NCBI RefSeq assembly: GCF_001411805.1
Contig: NZ_CP007213.1
Location: 2,852,001-2,916,000, forward strand
DNA: 64,000 bases
Origin: Burkholderia plantarii
Lineage (GTDB): Bacteria; Pseudomonadota; Gammaproteobacteria; Burkholderiales; Burkholderiaceae
Direction: 5' to 3'
The notes beneath the pieces were generated by a model. The model saw only the letters and a list, made by a program, of their open reading frames with translations. It ran no database searches and was not told the DNA's origin. The position numbers and the translations under genes were made by a program. Positions 8,718-17,903 of this stretch are shown one piece after another; within the stretch, counting starts at the first letter, position 1, and the number at the start of each line of letters is the position of its first letter.

Positions 8718-10940
8718 TCAGGCGCTCAGGTATTCGTGGACCGACGCATAGCCGCGGCCGTAGCCGCGCGCGCGCGCCGGCACGCCGTTGAAGATGCCGC
8801 CCTGCACGTGCACGCCGGCCGTGCGCAGGCGCTTGATCGAATCGCTGATCTCGCCCTCGGTATGCATGCCCGAGCGCAGCACCAGGAAGGTGGAGCCGGC
8901 CAGCACGCCGAAGATGGTCGCGTCGGTGACGGCGAGGATCGGCGGCGAATCGACGATCACGGCGTCGTAGCGCTTGCCGAGCCCGTCGAGATAGAGCGCG
9001 AGGCGCGGCGACATCAGCAGTTCGGACGGATTCGGCGGACGCTGCCCGGTGGGGATGAACGACAGCCCCGGCACCTGCGTCTCGCGGATCGCCTCCTCCA
9101 GCGCGATCTGCCCGCTCAGCAGCTCGGACAGGCCGTTGCGTCGCGGCACGCCGAAGTAGTGGTCGAGGCCGCCGCGGCGCATGTCGGCGTCGATCAGCAG
9201 CACCCGCTTGCCCGAATGCGCGAGCAGCGCGGCGAGGTTGACGGTCAGGAAGCTCTTGCCGATGCCCGGCGTGGGGCCGGTCAGCACCATCACGCGGTTC
9301 CTGGCGTCCATCAGCGCGAACTGCATCGCGGTGCGCAGGCTGCGCAGGCTCTCGACGCTGAGGTCCTTCGGCCGCGCGACGGCGAGGATCGGCCGCAGGT
9401 CGCTGCCGCTCTTCCTGGCCTCGGCGTCGAGCCGTTCGAGTTCGGCGCTCTTCGGGATCAGGCCGTACATCGGCAGGTTGAACATGCGCTCGACGCGCTC
9501 GGCATCCTCGATGCCATGGAACATGTTGCGGCGCAGGAACACCACGCCGGTGCCGACGATCAGGCCGAGGATCACCGCGGCCGACAGGATCAGCACCTTC
9601 TTCGGCTTGACCGGCACGCCGGGGCGCAGCGCCGCGTCCACCAGGCGGATGTTGCCGCCGGTGCCGGCGCGCTGCACCGACAGCTCCTGCACGCGGTTCA
9701 GCAGCAGTACGTAGATGTCCTCTGCCACCTTGGCGTTGCGCTGCAGCGCCACCGCCTTGACCTCGGTGGCGGGCAGGCTGCGGAACTTGTCGGCGTACTT
9801 GTCGCGCTCGTGCTGCAGTTCCGCGAGCTGCTTGTTGGCGGCCACCACCATCGGGTGCTCGGGCGTGAAGCGCTGCTCGAGCGAGGCCAGTTGCAGGCGC
9901 TGCGCGGCGATCTGCTGCTCGTACTGGATGCTGCCCTCGAGGTAGACCTTCGCCTCGTCGCTCGCGTTGATCGAGCCCGAGGTGCTCTGGTAGTCGGTCA
10001 GCGCGGCCTCGGCGCGCTCGAGATCGGACTTCAGGCGCGGCTCCTCGCTCTTCAGGAAGTCGAGCATGCGGTTCGCCTCGGCCTGCTTGCTGTTCACGTG
10101 CTGATGCAAGTACGACTGCGCGAGCGCGTTGGCGATCATCGCGGTCTGGTCCGGGTCCTTGCCTTCGAGCGAGATCTGGATCACGCCGGTCTGCTTGCCC
10201 TGCTCGGCCACCTGGATCGCCGACTGGAACGCCGTGATCGCGTCGAGATCGTTCTGGCGCACCACGGTGAACTGCGTGCCGGGCCGCGCCACCAGCTTGC
10301 TGACCGTCAGCGCCACGCCGTTGCCCTCGTCGCGCTCGCCCACGCGCCCGCGCAGCAGCAGGCCGCCATCCTCGTCGGCGAGCGTGTAGGTGCCGTTCGC
10401 GCCGGCCGTCAGCTTGAGCTTCTTGCCTTCCAGCGCCTGCGTCACGTCGATCGAATCGACCACCGCCGATTCGCCGCCCCAGGCATACGAGGTGAGGCCG
10501 AACCACGGCGCGGCGAGCTTGCCCGGCGCGGCCAGGCGCGCGGCGATCGCGCCCAGCAGCGGGAACGTGTTCGGCGTGACCGAGAAGTTCAGCTTGCACT
10601 GCTCGACCACCGGGCCGACCACGCCGCGGCTCTTGATGATCTCGATCTCGGCGTCGGTGGCCGGGGTGGCCGGCCCGCTGTTGATCATGGCGCCCGTCTG
10701 GGTCTGCGTGAGCGCCTGGGACGTGTTGTCCGCGGCTTCGACCCGCACGTGCGCGTCGGCGGAATAGATCGGCTTCGCGAGGTAGCAGTAGACGCCCGCG
10801 AGCGCGACGATCAGCGCCGCGATACCGAGCAGCAGCCAGATGTCGTCGAGCACGACCTGGATCAGCTGGCCGAGGACGACATCCTCGTCGTCGGGCTTCG
10901 CGGCGAGATCCGCGTAGGGGTGTTTGACTTGCGTATTCAC
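8718..10940 (-). CDS. bceF: Polysaccharide co-polymerase and tyrosine autokinase (BceF/Wzc-like)
   Basis: A 740-residue BY-kinase. The N-terminus has the Wzz/PCP domain with a first membrane helix at ~30-52, a long coiled-coil periplasmic region and a second helix near residues 448-468. The cytoplasmic kinase has Walker A GPTPGIGKS (~558), Walker A' LLIDADMRRG (~583) and Walker B VIVDSPP (~663). The C-terminal tail contains a Tyr cluster (YGRGYASVHEYLSA), the expected autophosphorylation sites. It controls polymer length and export together with the BceE channel and is dephosphorylated by BceD, encoded upstream. Size and domain order are normal. Confidence 0.93.
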   Translation of the reverse strand: MNTQVKHPYADLAAKPDDEDVVLGQLIQVVLDDIWLLLGIAALIVALAGVYCYLAKPIYSADAHVRVEAADNTSQALTQTQTGAMINSGPATPATDAEIEIIKSRGVVGPVVEQCKLNFSVTPNTFPLLGAIAARLAAPGKLAAPWFGLTSYAWGGESAVVDSIDVTQALEGKKLKLTAGANGTYTLADEDGGLLLRGRVGERDEGNGVALTVSKLVARPGTQFTVVRQNDLDAITAFQSAIQVAEQGKQTGVIQISLEGKDPDQTAMIANALAQSYLHQHVNSKQAEANRMLDFLKSEEPRLKSDLERAEAALTDYQSTSGSINASDEAKVYLEGSIQYEQQIAAQRLQLASLEQRFTPEHPMVVAANKQLAELQHERDKYADKFRSLPATEVKAVALQRNAKVAEDIYVLLLNRVQELSVQRAGTGGNIRLVDAALRPGVPVKPKKVLILSAAVILGLIVGTGVVFLRRNMFHGIEDAERVERMFNLPMYGLIPKSAELERLDAEARKSGSDLRPILAVARPKDLSVESLRSLRTAMQFALMDARNRVMVLTGPTPGIGKSFLTVNLAALLAHSGKRVLLIDADMRRGGLDHYFGVPRRNGLSELLSGQIALEEAIRETQVPGLSFIPTGQRPPNPSELLMSPRLALYLDGLGKRYDAVIVDSPPILAVTDATIFGVLAGSTFLVLRSGMHTEGEISDSIKRLRTAGVHVQGGIFNGVPARARGYGRGYASVHEYLSA

Positions 10941-11001
10941 GATGGCTTGTCCGCTCCAGGTTCGGTCGCCGGCATCGGGTGCGATGCCGGCGCGGTCCAG
11001 A

Positions 11002-12261
11002 TCAGCGCGTGATCTGCTTCATGTAGTAGACCGACTGGATCGTCGGGAAGATCTGCTGCAACAGGCGGTTGAACTCGACCGATGCCGCCGTGCCCACGTA
11101 GACCACGTCGAGCGGCTTCAGCTGGAAGCGGCTCGACAGCATCAGCGCGTCGGGCTGGGTCATGTCGAGCCGGTAGATGTCGGGCGAGTCCGGCTTGTCC
11201 TGCATGTCGCGCAGCACCAGGATCTGGCGCGGGTTGGCGTCGGTATCGAGAATCCCGCCACCCGCCGTCAGCGCGTCGGCGATGGTCAGGCGCCCCTTGA
11301 GCATCGGCACCGTGGCGGGCGTCTTCACCTCGCCCATCACGAAGATGCGGCTGTCGCTGCGGTCCGGCACGTTGACCACGTCGCCCGGCTGCAGCATCAC
11401 GTTCTGCGCCGCGTCGCCGCGATCGAGCATGGCGTTCGCGTCGAGCACGTAGAACTTGCCGTCGCGCGTGAGCCGCACGCGCTGCAGGTCGGCCTCGGTG
11501 GTCGAGCCGCCCGAGCGCGTGATGGCGTCCACCAGGCGCAGCGGCACGTCGGTGATGGCCAGCGGCCCCGGGGTCTTGACCTCGCCCGTGACCTGCACCT
11601 TCTGGCTGCGGTACGACAGCACGCGCACGTCGATCTGCGGATCGCGCACGTACTTCGCGAGTCGCGAGGACAGCTCGTCGCGCAGCTGCTGCGCGGTGCG
11701 GCCCGCGGCGCGCACGCGGCCGACGAACGGGAAATAGATGGTGCCGTCGGCGCCCACGGTCTGGCCGTAGGGGTCGGCCTGGCCCGGCAGCGCGTTGGTG
11801 TACGGCTGCTGCAGCGCGCCGGCGATGGTCTGGGTGGTGTTGCCGCCCGCCGAGAACGTCTGGCCCTGCGGCGTGGTCAGCTCGGGGTGATCCCAGACCG
11901 TCACGCCGAGGATGTCCTGCGGTTCGATCCGGTACACGTACTGGTTCGGATCGCTGAACATGTCGGGCGGCAGCGGCCGCTCCTTGTGCTGCGCGAGCGC
12001 CTGCGCCACCACCAGCTGCGGCGTGATCAGCCTGACGTTGTAGTGCGTGTCGGGCGTGGGATCGTGATCGTCGAGGCGCGCGGTGTTGATGTAGTTGCCG
12101 GGCGCCGTCGAGCAGGCGGCCAGCAGCAGTGCCAGCATGGCGGGCGCGGCCCGGCGGGTGGCCCAGTGAGCGGCCCGACGAGCGGCGCGGGGGGCGATGC
12201 GGGAAGCGGTGCCATGAGCGGGGCGGAGCGCGGGATCGCGCGGGAGCGGGCGTTTCAGCAT
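11002..12261 (-). CDS. bceE: Outer-membrane polysaccharide export lipoprotein (BceE/Wza-like)
   Basis: A ~419-residue OMA-family protein with a lipobox LLAAC about 50 residues in, then the poly-export domain (YRIEPQDILGVTVWDHPEL; DGTIYFPFVGRVRAAG) and repeated SLBB domains (VTGEVKTPGPLAITDVPLRL; VMGEVKTPATVPML). It should form the octameric outer-membrane channel through which the polymer leaves, in contact with BceF. The N-region before the lipobox is unusually long and Arg/Ala-rich. ATG codons at 12261 and 12276 both lie at the end of bceD, so translation is coupled to the phosphatase gene. Confidence 0.9.
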   Translation of the reverse strand: MLKRPLPRDPALRPAHGTASRIAPRAARRAAHWATRRAAPAMLALLLAACSTAPGNYINTARLDDHDPTPDTHYNVRLITPQLVVAQALAQHKERPLPPDMFSDPNQYVYRIEPQDILGVTVWDHPELTTPQGQTFSAGGNTTQTIAGALQQPYTNALPGQADPYGQTVGADGTIYFPFVGRVRAAGRTAQQLRDELSSRLAKYVRDPQIDVRVLSYRSQKVQVTGEVKTPGPLAITDVPLRLVDAITRSGGSTTEADLQRVRLTRDGKFYVLDANAMLDRGDAAQNVMLQPGDVVNVPDRSDSRIFVMGEVKTPATVPMLKGRLTIADALTAGGGILDTDANPRQILVLRDMQDKPDSPDIYRLDMTQPDALMLSSRFQLKPLDVVYVGTAASVEFNRLLQQIFPTIQSVYYMKQITR

Positions 12262-12698
12262 AGTTTGTGCAGCCATCCTTGGACCAGACGTTCGATCAAC
12301 CGGCAGCTTTCGCGGTACGCGGATTCGCTGCCGCCGTGCGGATCGGAGATTTCCGCGTCTTCCCATTTGCCGAGCAGGAACACCTTGCCGCGCGCGAACC
12401 GGTCCACCGATTCGATCGCGTCGATCTGGTGGCGCTCGGTGGCGAGCACCAGATCCGCGTCGCGCACCAGCGCGCTGCTGAGGCGGCGCGAGCGGTGCGT
12501 CGAGGCGTCGACGCCGCGCTCGGCCAGCAGTGCCTGCATCACCGGGTCGATGCCGTCGCCGTCGTTGGCGTCGATGCCGGCCGAATGGAACGCGCAGCCC
12601 TCGCCGAGCGCGGCGCGGCCGTGCGCGCGGAACAGGATTTCGGCGGTCGGGCTGCGGCACACGTTGGCGTGGCAGACGATCAGCACGTTGTGGAACAT
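12255..12698 (-). CDS. bceD: Low-molecular-weight protein tyrosine phosphatase (BceD/Wzb-like)
   Basis: A 147-residue LMW-PTP of normal length. The P-loop C-x5-R-S is CHANVCRS at residues 9-16, with Cys9 as nucleophile and Arg15 binding phosphate. The conserved Asp general acid lies in SDPHGG, where most relatives have DPY or DPF, so the residue after DP is unusual. It should dephosphorylate the C-terminal Tyr cluster of BceF, giving the cycle needed for polymer assembly. GGAGGAG-rich sequence precedes the ATG; the stop lies one base before the next start. Confidence 0.92.
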   Translation of the reverse strand: MFHNVLIVCHANVCRSPTAEILFRAHGRAALGEGCAFHSAGIDANDGDGIDPVMQALLAERGVDASTHRSRRLSSALVRDADLVLATERHQIDAIESVDRFARGKVFLLGKWEDAEISDPHGGSESAYRESCRLIERLVQGWLHKLC

Positions 12699-12726
12699 CG
12701 GTTCTCCTCCTCTCGGTTGGCGCCGC

Positions 12727-14163
12727 TCAGAGGCGAGCCTCGGCGGCCGGGCGACCGCTGCCGCCGTCGATGCCGGCCGCCGCGGCCGGCGTGCCGCGCT
12801 GCGCGCCGGCGCGGCCGATCGCGTGGTATTCGATGCCGAGCTCGCGCATCGCGAGCGGCTCGTACAGGTTGCGCCCGTCGAAGATCACGGGCGTCTTCCA
12901 GCGCGCGGCGAGCGCCGCGAAATCGGGGCTCTTGAACGCGGTCCATTCGGTGACGATCGCGAGCGCGTCGGCACCGTCGGCCGCGTCGCCGGCGTCCTCG
13001 GCGAAGCTCAGGCGCGCGAGCTGCGCGGGCTCGCCGGCCAGATCGAGCGCGAACACGCGGCGCGCCTCGGCGGTGGCCACCGGGTCATAGGCGGTCACCC
13101 GCGCGCCGCGCGCGAGCAGCTCGCCGATCAGCGCGCGGCTCGGCGCCTCGCGCATGTCGTCGGTGTTCGGCTTGAACGCCAGGCCCCACACGCCGAAGCG
13201 GCGCCCGCTCAGGTCCGCGCCGAAGCGCGCGACGATCTTCGCGGCCAGCACGTGCTTCTGCGCGGCGTTGACGTCCGACACCGCGCGCAGGATCCGCAGC
13301 GACTGGCCGCTCGCGTCGGCGGTGCGAATCAGCGCCTCGACGTCCTTCGGGAAGCACGAACCGCCGTAGCCGGCGCCCGCGTAGAGGAAGTGGTAGCCGA
13401 TGCGCGGGTCGGAGCCGATGCCGCGCCGCACCGCCTCGATGTCGGCGCCCACGCGGTCGGCGAAGTTGGCCAGCTCGTTCATGAACGAGATGCGCGTGGC
13501 CAGCATCGCGTTGGCCGCGTACTTGGTGAACTCGGCCGAGCGCACGTCCATGTAGAGCGTGCGCTCGTGGTTGCGGTTGAACGGCGCGTAGAGCTTCTTC
13601 ATCAGCTCGCGCGCGCGCTCGCCCGGCACGTCGTCGTCGCAGCCGATCACGATCCGGTCGGGCCGCGCGAAATCGTCGATCGCCGCGCCCTCCTTGAGGA
13701 ACTCCGGGTTCGAGACCACCGAGAACATCGTGTCGGCGCCGCGCGCGGCCAGCTCGGCGGCCACCGTCGCGCGCACGCGCTCGGCGGTGCCGACCGGCAC
13801 CGTCGACTTGTCGACGATCACCTTGAAGCCGGTCATGTGGCGACCGATGTTGCGCGCCGCGGCCAGCACGTACTGCAGGTCGGCCGAGCCGTCCTCGTCG
13901 GGCGGCGTGCCCACCGCGATGAACTGCACGTCCCCATGCGCCACGGCCGCCTCGACGTCGGTCGAGAAGCGCAGCCGGCCCGCCGCGCGGTTGCGCGCGA
14001 TCAGCTCGGCCAGGCCCGGCTCGTGGATCGGCACGCCGCCGTCGTCGAGGATGCCGATCTTCACGGGATCCACGTCGAGGCAGAACACGTCGTGTCCGAT
14101 GTCGGCAAGGCACGCGCCCGTGACGAGGCCCACGTAGCCGCTGCCGATGATGGTCAGATTCAT
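12727..14163 (-). CDS. bceC: UDP-glucose 6-dehydrogenase (BceC)
   Basis: A 478-residue NAD-dependent dehydrogenase that oxidises UDP-glucose to UDP-glucuronate, the precursor of the glucuronic acid in cepacian. The N-terminal Rossmann motif is [16 protein letters not shown]; the catalytic Cys is in [14 protein letters not shown] (near residue 270); the C-terminal UDP-binding domain contains [18 protein letters not shown]. About 35 extra residues at the C-terminus after the last family block are low complexity. It lies between the priming transferase gene (86 bp upstream) and bceD (28 bp downstream), consistent with one transcription unit. Confidence 0.94.
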   Translation of the reverse strand: MNLTIIGSGYVGLVTGACLADIGHDVFCLDVDPVKIGILDDGGVPIHEPGLAELIARNRAAGRLRFSTDVEAAVAHGDVQFIAVGTPPDEDGSADLQYVLAAARNIGRHMTGFKVIVDKSTVPVGTAERVRATVAAELAARGADTMFSVVSNPEFLKEGAAIDDFARPDRIVIGCDDDVPGERARELMKKLYAPFNRNHERTLYMDVRSAEFTKYAANAMLATRISFMNELANFADRVGADIEAVRRGIGSDPRIGYHFLYAGAGYGGSCFPKDVEALIRTADASGQSLRILRAVSDVNAAQKHVLAAKIVARFGADLSGRRFGVWGLAFKPNTDDMREAPSRALIGELLARGARVTAYDPVATAEARRVFALDLAGEPAQLARLSFAEDAGDAADGADALAIVTEWTAFKSPDFAALAARWKTPVIFDGRNLYEPLAMRELGIEYHAIGRAGAQRGTPAAAAGIDGGSGRPAAEARL

Positions 14164-14249
14164 TTGTCAGCCCTTGCGGCCGTTGCCGGCCGTCACTCGT
14201 TGATCGATCAATCGGGAAAAACGGAAAACGGGAAAGCGAAGCGCCGCGC

Positions 14250-15626
14250 TCAGTACGCGTTGCTGCCGGTGAAGCCCTTCCAGAGCGTCAGCACGACGAT
14301 CTTGATGTCGAGCCAGAACGACCAGTTCTGCATGTAGTACAGATCGAGCTTGACGCGGCCGGACATCTTCTCGACGCGGTCGGTCTCGCCGCGAAAGCCG
14401 TTGATCTGCGCCCAGCCGGTGATGCCGGGCTTGATCCGGTAGCGGAACATGTAGCCGCGCACCAGGTCCTTGTAGATGTCGTCGTGTTCGAGCGCATGCG
14501 GGCGCGGGCCGACCACCGACATCTCGCCCTTCAGCACGTTGATGAACTGCGGCAGCTCGTCGAGGCTGGTGCGCCGCAGGAAGCGGCCGATCGGCGTGAT
14601 CCGGGAATCGTTCTTGCGCGCCTGCGTGACCTGCCCCTTCGCCTCGGCGTGGACTTTCATCGAGCGGAACTTGTAGATCCGGAACTCGTGACCGTCGATG
14701 CCCTTGCGGGTCTGGCGGAAGAACACCGGCCCCGGCGAAGTCAGCTTGACGAGCGCGGCGATCAGCAGCATCAGCGGCGAGAGCATGGCCAGCGCGACCA
14801 GCGCGAACATCCGGTCGAACACGAATTTCGGCAGGATCCGCACGTCGGTGATCGGCGAGGCGGCCAGGTTGATGGCCGGCACGCCGAGCAGCTCGACCAC
14901 CTCCTGGTTGAAGAACGACAGGCTGCGCACGTCGGGAATCAGGCGGATATTGACGAAGTCATGCTGAAACTCCTTCACGATCCGGTGGATCTGCTGCTCC
15001 TCGGTGATCGGCAGCGTCAGCCACAGCTCGCGCAGGTAGCGGCCGCGCACCAGCCGCACCAGCTCGGAGAAGCGCCGCTCCACCGGCACGCCGTCGAACT
15101 CGCGCGTCTCCACCTTGCCCGTCACGTCGAAGATGCACGACGGCGTGAAACCGGCCTCGGGGCGCGCGCGCATCTGCGCGATCAGGCGCCGCGTGTCGCC
15201 GGTGTCGCCGACCAGCCCCACCACCTTGTGGTTGTAGCCCTCGCGGCGCAGGCGCCGCAGCACCCAGTGGACCGACGCCTTCGAGGCCACCAGCAGCGCG
15301 GCCGTCACCACCGCCCAGTAGCCGAGCCAGAGCCGCGACAGCTCGCCGGAGTGGTGGAAGCTGAAGCTCATCAGGATCCCGGCCATCTCCACCACCAGCC
15401 AGGCCGTCGCCACGCGCCACAGCAGCGAGCGCACCGGCTTGCCGCGCCACGACTGGTAGATGCCGAAGGCCGGGAAGAACGCGACGATCAGCATGCCGTT
15501 GAACAGCACCATCGACCGCTGCAGATCGTCGAGCGCCACGATGCCGCCGCGGTGCAGCCCGGCCGCGACGAGCGCGCCGGCCACCGCCATCGCGATATCG
15601 ATCACTCTCGCCAACACGCTCAACAT
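14250..15626 (-). CDS. bceB: Undecaprenyl-phosphate glucose phosphotransferase (BceB)
   Basis: A 458-residue polyprenyl glycosylphosphotransferase. Four N-terminal membrane helices and a CoA-binding-like domain (VVGLVGDTGDTRRLI) precede the catalytic sugar transferase domain with PVFFRQTRKGIDG, KFRSMKVHAEAKGQ, LDELPQFINVLKGEMSVVGPRP and RIKPGITGWAQING. It should start each repeat unit by moving glucose-1-phosphate from UDP-glucose to undecaprenyl phosphate at the inner membrane. It is first in the leftward block, so its promoter should lie in the AT-rich region shared with bceA. Confidence 0.93.
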   Translation of the reverse strand: MLSVLARVIDIAMAVAGALVAAGLHRGGIVALDDLQRSMVLFNGMLIVAFFPAFGIYQSWRGKPVRSLLWRVATAWLVVEMAGILMSFSFHHSGELSRLWLGYWAVVTAALLVASKASVHWVLRRLRREGYNHKVVGLVGDTGDTRRLIAQMRARPEAGFTPSCIFDVTGKVETREFDGVPVERRFSELVRLVRGRYLRELWLTLPITEEQQIHRIVKEFQHDFVNIRLIPDVRSLSFFNQEVVELLGVPAINLAASPITDVRILPKFVFDRMFALVALAMLSPLMLLIAALVKLTSPGPVFFRQTRKGIDGHEFRIYKFRSMKVHAEAKGQVTQARKNDSRITPIGRFLRRTSLDELPQFINVLKGEMSVVGPRPHALEHDDIYKDLVRGYMFRYRIKPGITGWAQINGFRGETDRVEKMSGRVKLDLYYMQNWSFWLDIKIVVLTLWKGFTGSNAY

Positions 15627-16061
15627 GGGTTGCTCCTTCGCCTGACAGATGGTCGGATCGCAGCGCGGGACCGGACCGTGCGGGGGCCGGTCCGTCTGCT
15701 GCAGGTCCTATTGAAGCGGCAAGAATATTGTTGCTGCAAGTGCGCAAGTATTTCTAAAAATATTCGGAATTTATTACGTTTTTACTGCGAATTTTTCTCG
15801 GCACAATTTTCCGAATCCGAATGTGTTGCGTATCCACCAATGCCGGCTTTTTACGAAAATTCCTTTTAAATCAACGATCACTGATCCATCGGATCCTATT
15901 TTTTACATTTTCTTACCGGTCGAATTTTGATGTTTCGGTCCGTGGCACTTTTTGTTTTTCGTTGAAATTGTTTGATGGTGCGGTGCGGAATTCCGGTTTT
16001 TATCATTATTAATGACGTGTTAAAAACTGGACGACCGATCCACGTTTTCGAGGAGTACACG
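15627..16061. promoter_or_regulatory. AT-rich divergent promoter region between bceB and bceA
   Basis: About 435 bp without a credible gene. From roughly 15715 to 16040 the base composition falls far below the surrounding coding DNA, with many A and T tracts. It must hold the promoters of bceA and of the bceB-K block. No single -35/-10 pair stands out, and I see no strong palindrome. The AT tracts make it a plausible target for H-NS-like silencing and for regulators of polysaccharide synthesis. Confidence 0.7.
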
Positions 16062-17642
16062 ATGAATCCTCCCTCCGCCGTCGGCCTCGCGCCGAACGCC
16101 GCCGCGCCGTCCGCGGCTCCCGCCTCCGCCCCCACCGCCGCGCCCGCGGGCGGCACGCCCCAGGGCGCCGCGACGGCCGCCCGCGTGGCCGTGCAGCCGG
16201 TGGTGCTGGCGGGCGGTTCCGGCACGCGGCTCTGGCCGATGTCTCGTGAACAGTTCCCGAAACAGCTGATCGGCCTGCTCGGCGACGAATCGCTGCTGCA
16301 GTCGACCACGCGCCGCCTCGAAGGCTATGACGGCGATCATCCGGTCTCCGAACGACTGATGGTGGTGTGCGGCGACGATCACCGCTTCACGACCGCCGAG
16401 CAGCTGCGCCTGGTGGGCAAGGACGCGTCGATCGTGCTCGAGCCGTTCGGCCGCGACACCGCGCCGGCGCTGACGATCGCGGCGCTGCGCGTAGTCGCCG
16501 AGCAGGGCGATGCGGTGATGACGGTGATGCCGGCCGACCATGCGGTGGCCGACCTCGCGCGCTTCCAGGCCTCGCTCGACGCCGGTATCCGCCACGCGAT
16601 GCAGGGCCGGATCGCCACCATGGGCATCCTGCCAACGCATGCCGAAACCGGCTACGGCTACATCCGCGTGGGCAGCGTGATCGACGCCGCCGGCGAAGGC
16701 GCGGTGGAAGTCCGCAAGCTCGCGCGCTTCGTCGAAAAACCGCATCTGGAACTGGCGCAGCAATACGTGAGCGCCGGCGACTACTGGTGGAACAGCGGCA
16801 TCTTCATCGTGCGCGCGTCGGTCTGGCTCAAGGCGATCCGCCACTTCCAGCCCGCCATCCACGAGGCCTGCGCGCAGGCGGTGGCGCTCGGCGACGACGA
16901 CGGCACGTTCTTCCGCCTGCACCGCGAGAGCTTCGCGGCCTCGCCGGCGAACTCGATCGACTATTCGGTGATGGAGCCGCTCGTCAACGCGCCGGAGGTC
17001 TGCGAAAGCGTGGTCGTGCCGCTCGACGCGGGCTGGTCCGACGTCGGCTCGTGGGACGCGCTCTGGCAGATCTCCGAGAAGGACGAAGGCGGCAACGTGG
17101 CGCGCGGGCCGGTGATGCTCGAGGGCGCGGCGTCCACCTTCGCGCACTCCGAGGGCCGGCTGATCGCCTGCGTCGGCACCCGCGACCTGATCGTGGTCGA
17201 AACGCCCGACGCGGTGCTGGTGGCCGACAAGGCGCGCGTGCAGGACGTCAAGAAGATCGTCGGCCGCCTGAAGGGCGACGCGCGCGTGGAGGCGTCGAAC
17301 CACCGCAAGGTGCATCGCCCGTGGGGCCACTACGATTCGGTCGACATGGGCGAGCGCTTCCAGGTCAAGCGGATCGTCGTGAAGCCGGGCGCGCAACTCT
17401 CGCTGCAGATGCACCACCACCGCGCCGAGCACTGGATCGTGGTGTGCGGCACGGCGCGCATCACGCGCGGCGAGGACACGTTCCTGCTGTCCGAGAACGA
17501 ATCGACCTATATCCCGCTCGGCGTCACGCACCGGCTCGAGAATCCCGGCAAGATGCCGCTCGAACTGATCGAGGTGCAGTCGGGGTCGTATCTCGGCGAG
17601 GACGACATCGTCCGCTTCGACGACACCTACGGCCGCGGCTGA
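16062..17642 (+). CDS. bceA: Mannose-6-phosphate isomerase/mannose-1-phosphate guanylyltransferase (BceA)
   Basis: A 526-residue bifunctional enzyme making GDP-mannose, the precursor of mannose and rhamnose in cepacian. After an Ala/Pro-rich leader of ~40 residues comes the guanylyltransferase domain with PVVLAGGSGTRLWPMSRE and FVEKPHLELAQQY. The C-terminal cupin (type II PMI) contains RPWGHYDSVD, LSLQMHHHRAEHWIVV and THRLENPGKMPL, with metal-binding His residues. AGGAGTACACG precedes the chosen ATG; the upstream frame is AT-rich and non-coding in character. It is divergent from bceB and has its own terminator, so it is transcribed alone. Confidence 0.94.
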   Translation: MNPPSAVGLAPNAAAPSAAPASAPTAAPAGGTPQGAATAARVAVQPVVLAGGSGTRLWPMSREQFPKQLIGLLGDESLLQSTTRRLEGYDGDHPVSERLMVVCGDDHRFTTAEQLRLVGKDASIVLEPFGRDTAPALTIAALRVVAEQGDAVMTVMPADHAVADLARFQASLDAGIRHAMQGRIATMGILPTHAETGYGYIRVGSVIDAAGEGAVEVRKLARFVEKPHLELAQQYVSAGDYWWNSGIFIVRASVWLKAIRHFQPAIHEACAQAVALGDDDGTFFRLHRESFAASPANSIDYSVMEPLVNAPEVCESVVVPLDAGWSDVGSWDALWQISEKDEGGNVARGPVMLEGAASTFAHSEGRLIACVGTRDLIVVETPDAVLVADKARVQDVKKIVGRLKGDARVEASNHRKVHRPWGHYDSVDMGERFQVKRIVVKPGAQLSLQMHHHRAEHWIVVCGTARITRGEDTFLLSENESTYIPLGVTHRLENPGKMPLELIEVQSGSYLGEDDIVRFDDTYGRG

Positions 17643-17690
17643 TCGCGCTCCGCGCGCCGACAGTCCCTCCTTTCTTCCGTTTCACCCGCA

Positions 17691-17727
17691 CCGCCGCCCG
17701 CGCCCTCCTCGGCGCGGGCGGCGGTTT
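17691..17727 (+). terminator. Rho-independent terminator of bceA
   Basis: A perfect 14-bp GC stem (17691-17704 with 17711-17724) with a 6-nt loop CTCCTC, followed by a short TTT, begins 48 bp after the bceA stop codon. Confidence 0.8.
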
Positions 17728-17809
17728 GCCATGGCGCGGCCGGACAAGCCGCTTTCGCCGATGTCCAGACGGTGCCGGCGCGCTGGCTCCCCTACCCGTT
17801 TTCCGCTCG

Positions 17810-17855
17810 AAAAAAAATCAAAAAAAATGCGCCGGCCGCCCGAAGGCGCCGGCGC
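17810..17855 (-). terminator. Terminator of the leftward transposase-domain gene
   Basis: Read on the minus strand, an 8-bp stem GCGCCGGC/GCCGGCGC (17848-17855 with 17829-17836, 11-nt loop) is followed by two long T runs (A runs at 17821-17827 and 17810-17817). It lies about 50 bp after the stop of the gene at 17904-19067. Confidence 0.8.
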
Positions 17856-17903
17856 CGTGGCCGAGTCCCGGGCCGTTCGTCATGAACGGCCCCGTCAGGT
17901 CTC

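Noticed and set aside
15940..15965. A TGGCAC-like sequence before bceA considered as a sigma-54 promoter
   Set aside because: The -12 GC is missing at the required spacing; TT occupies the position.
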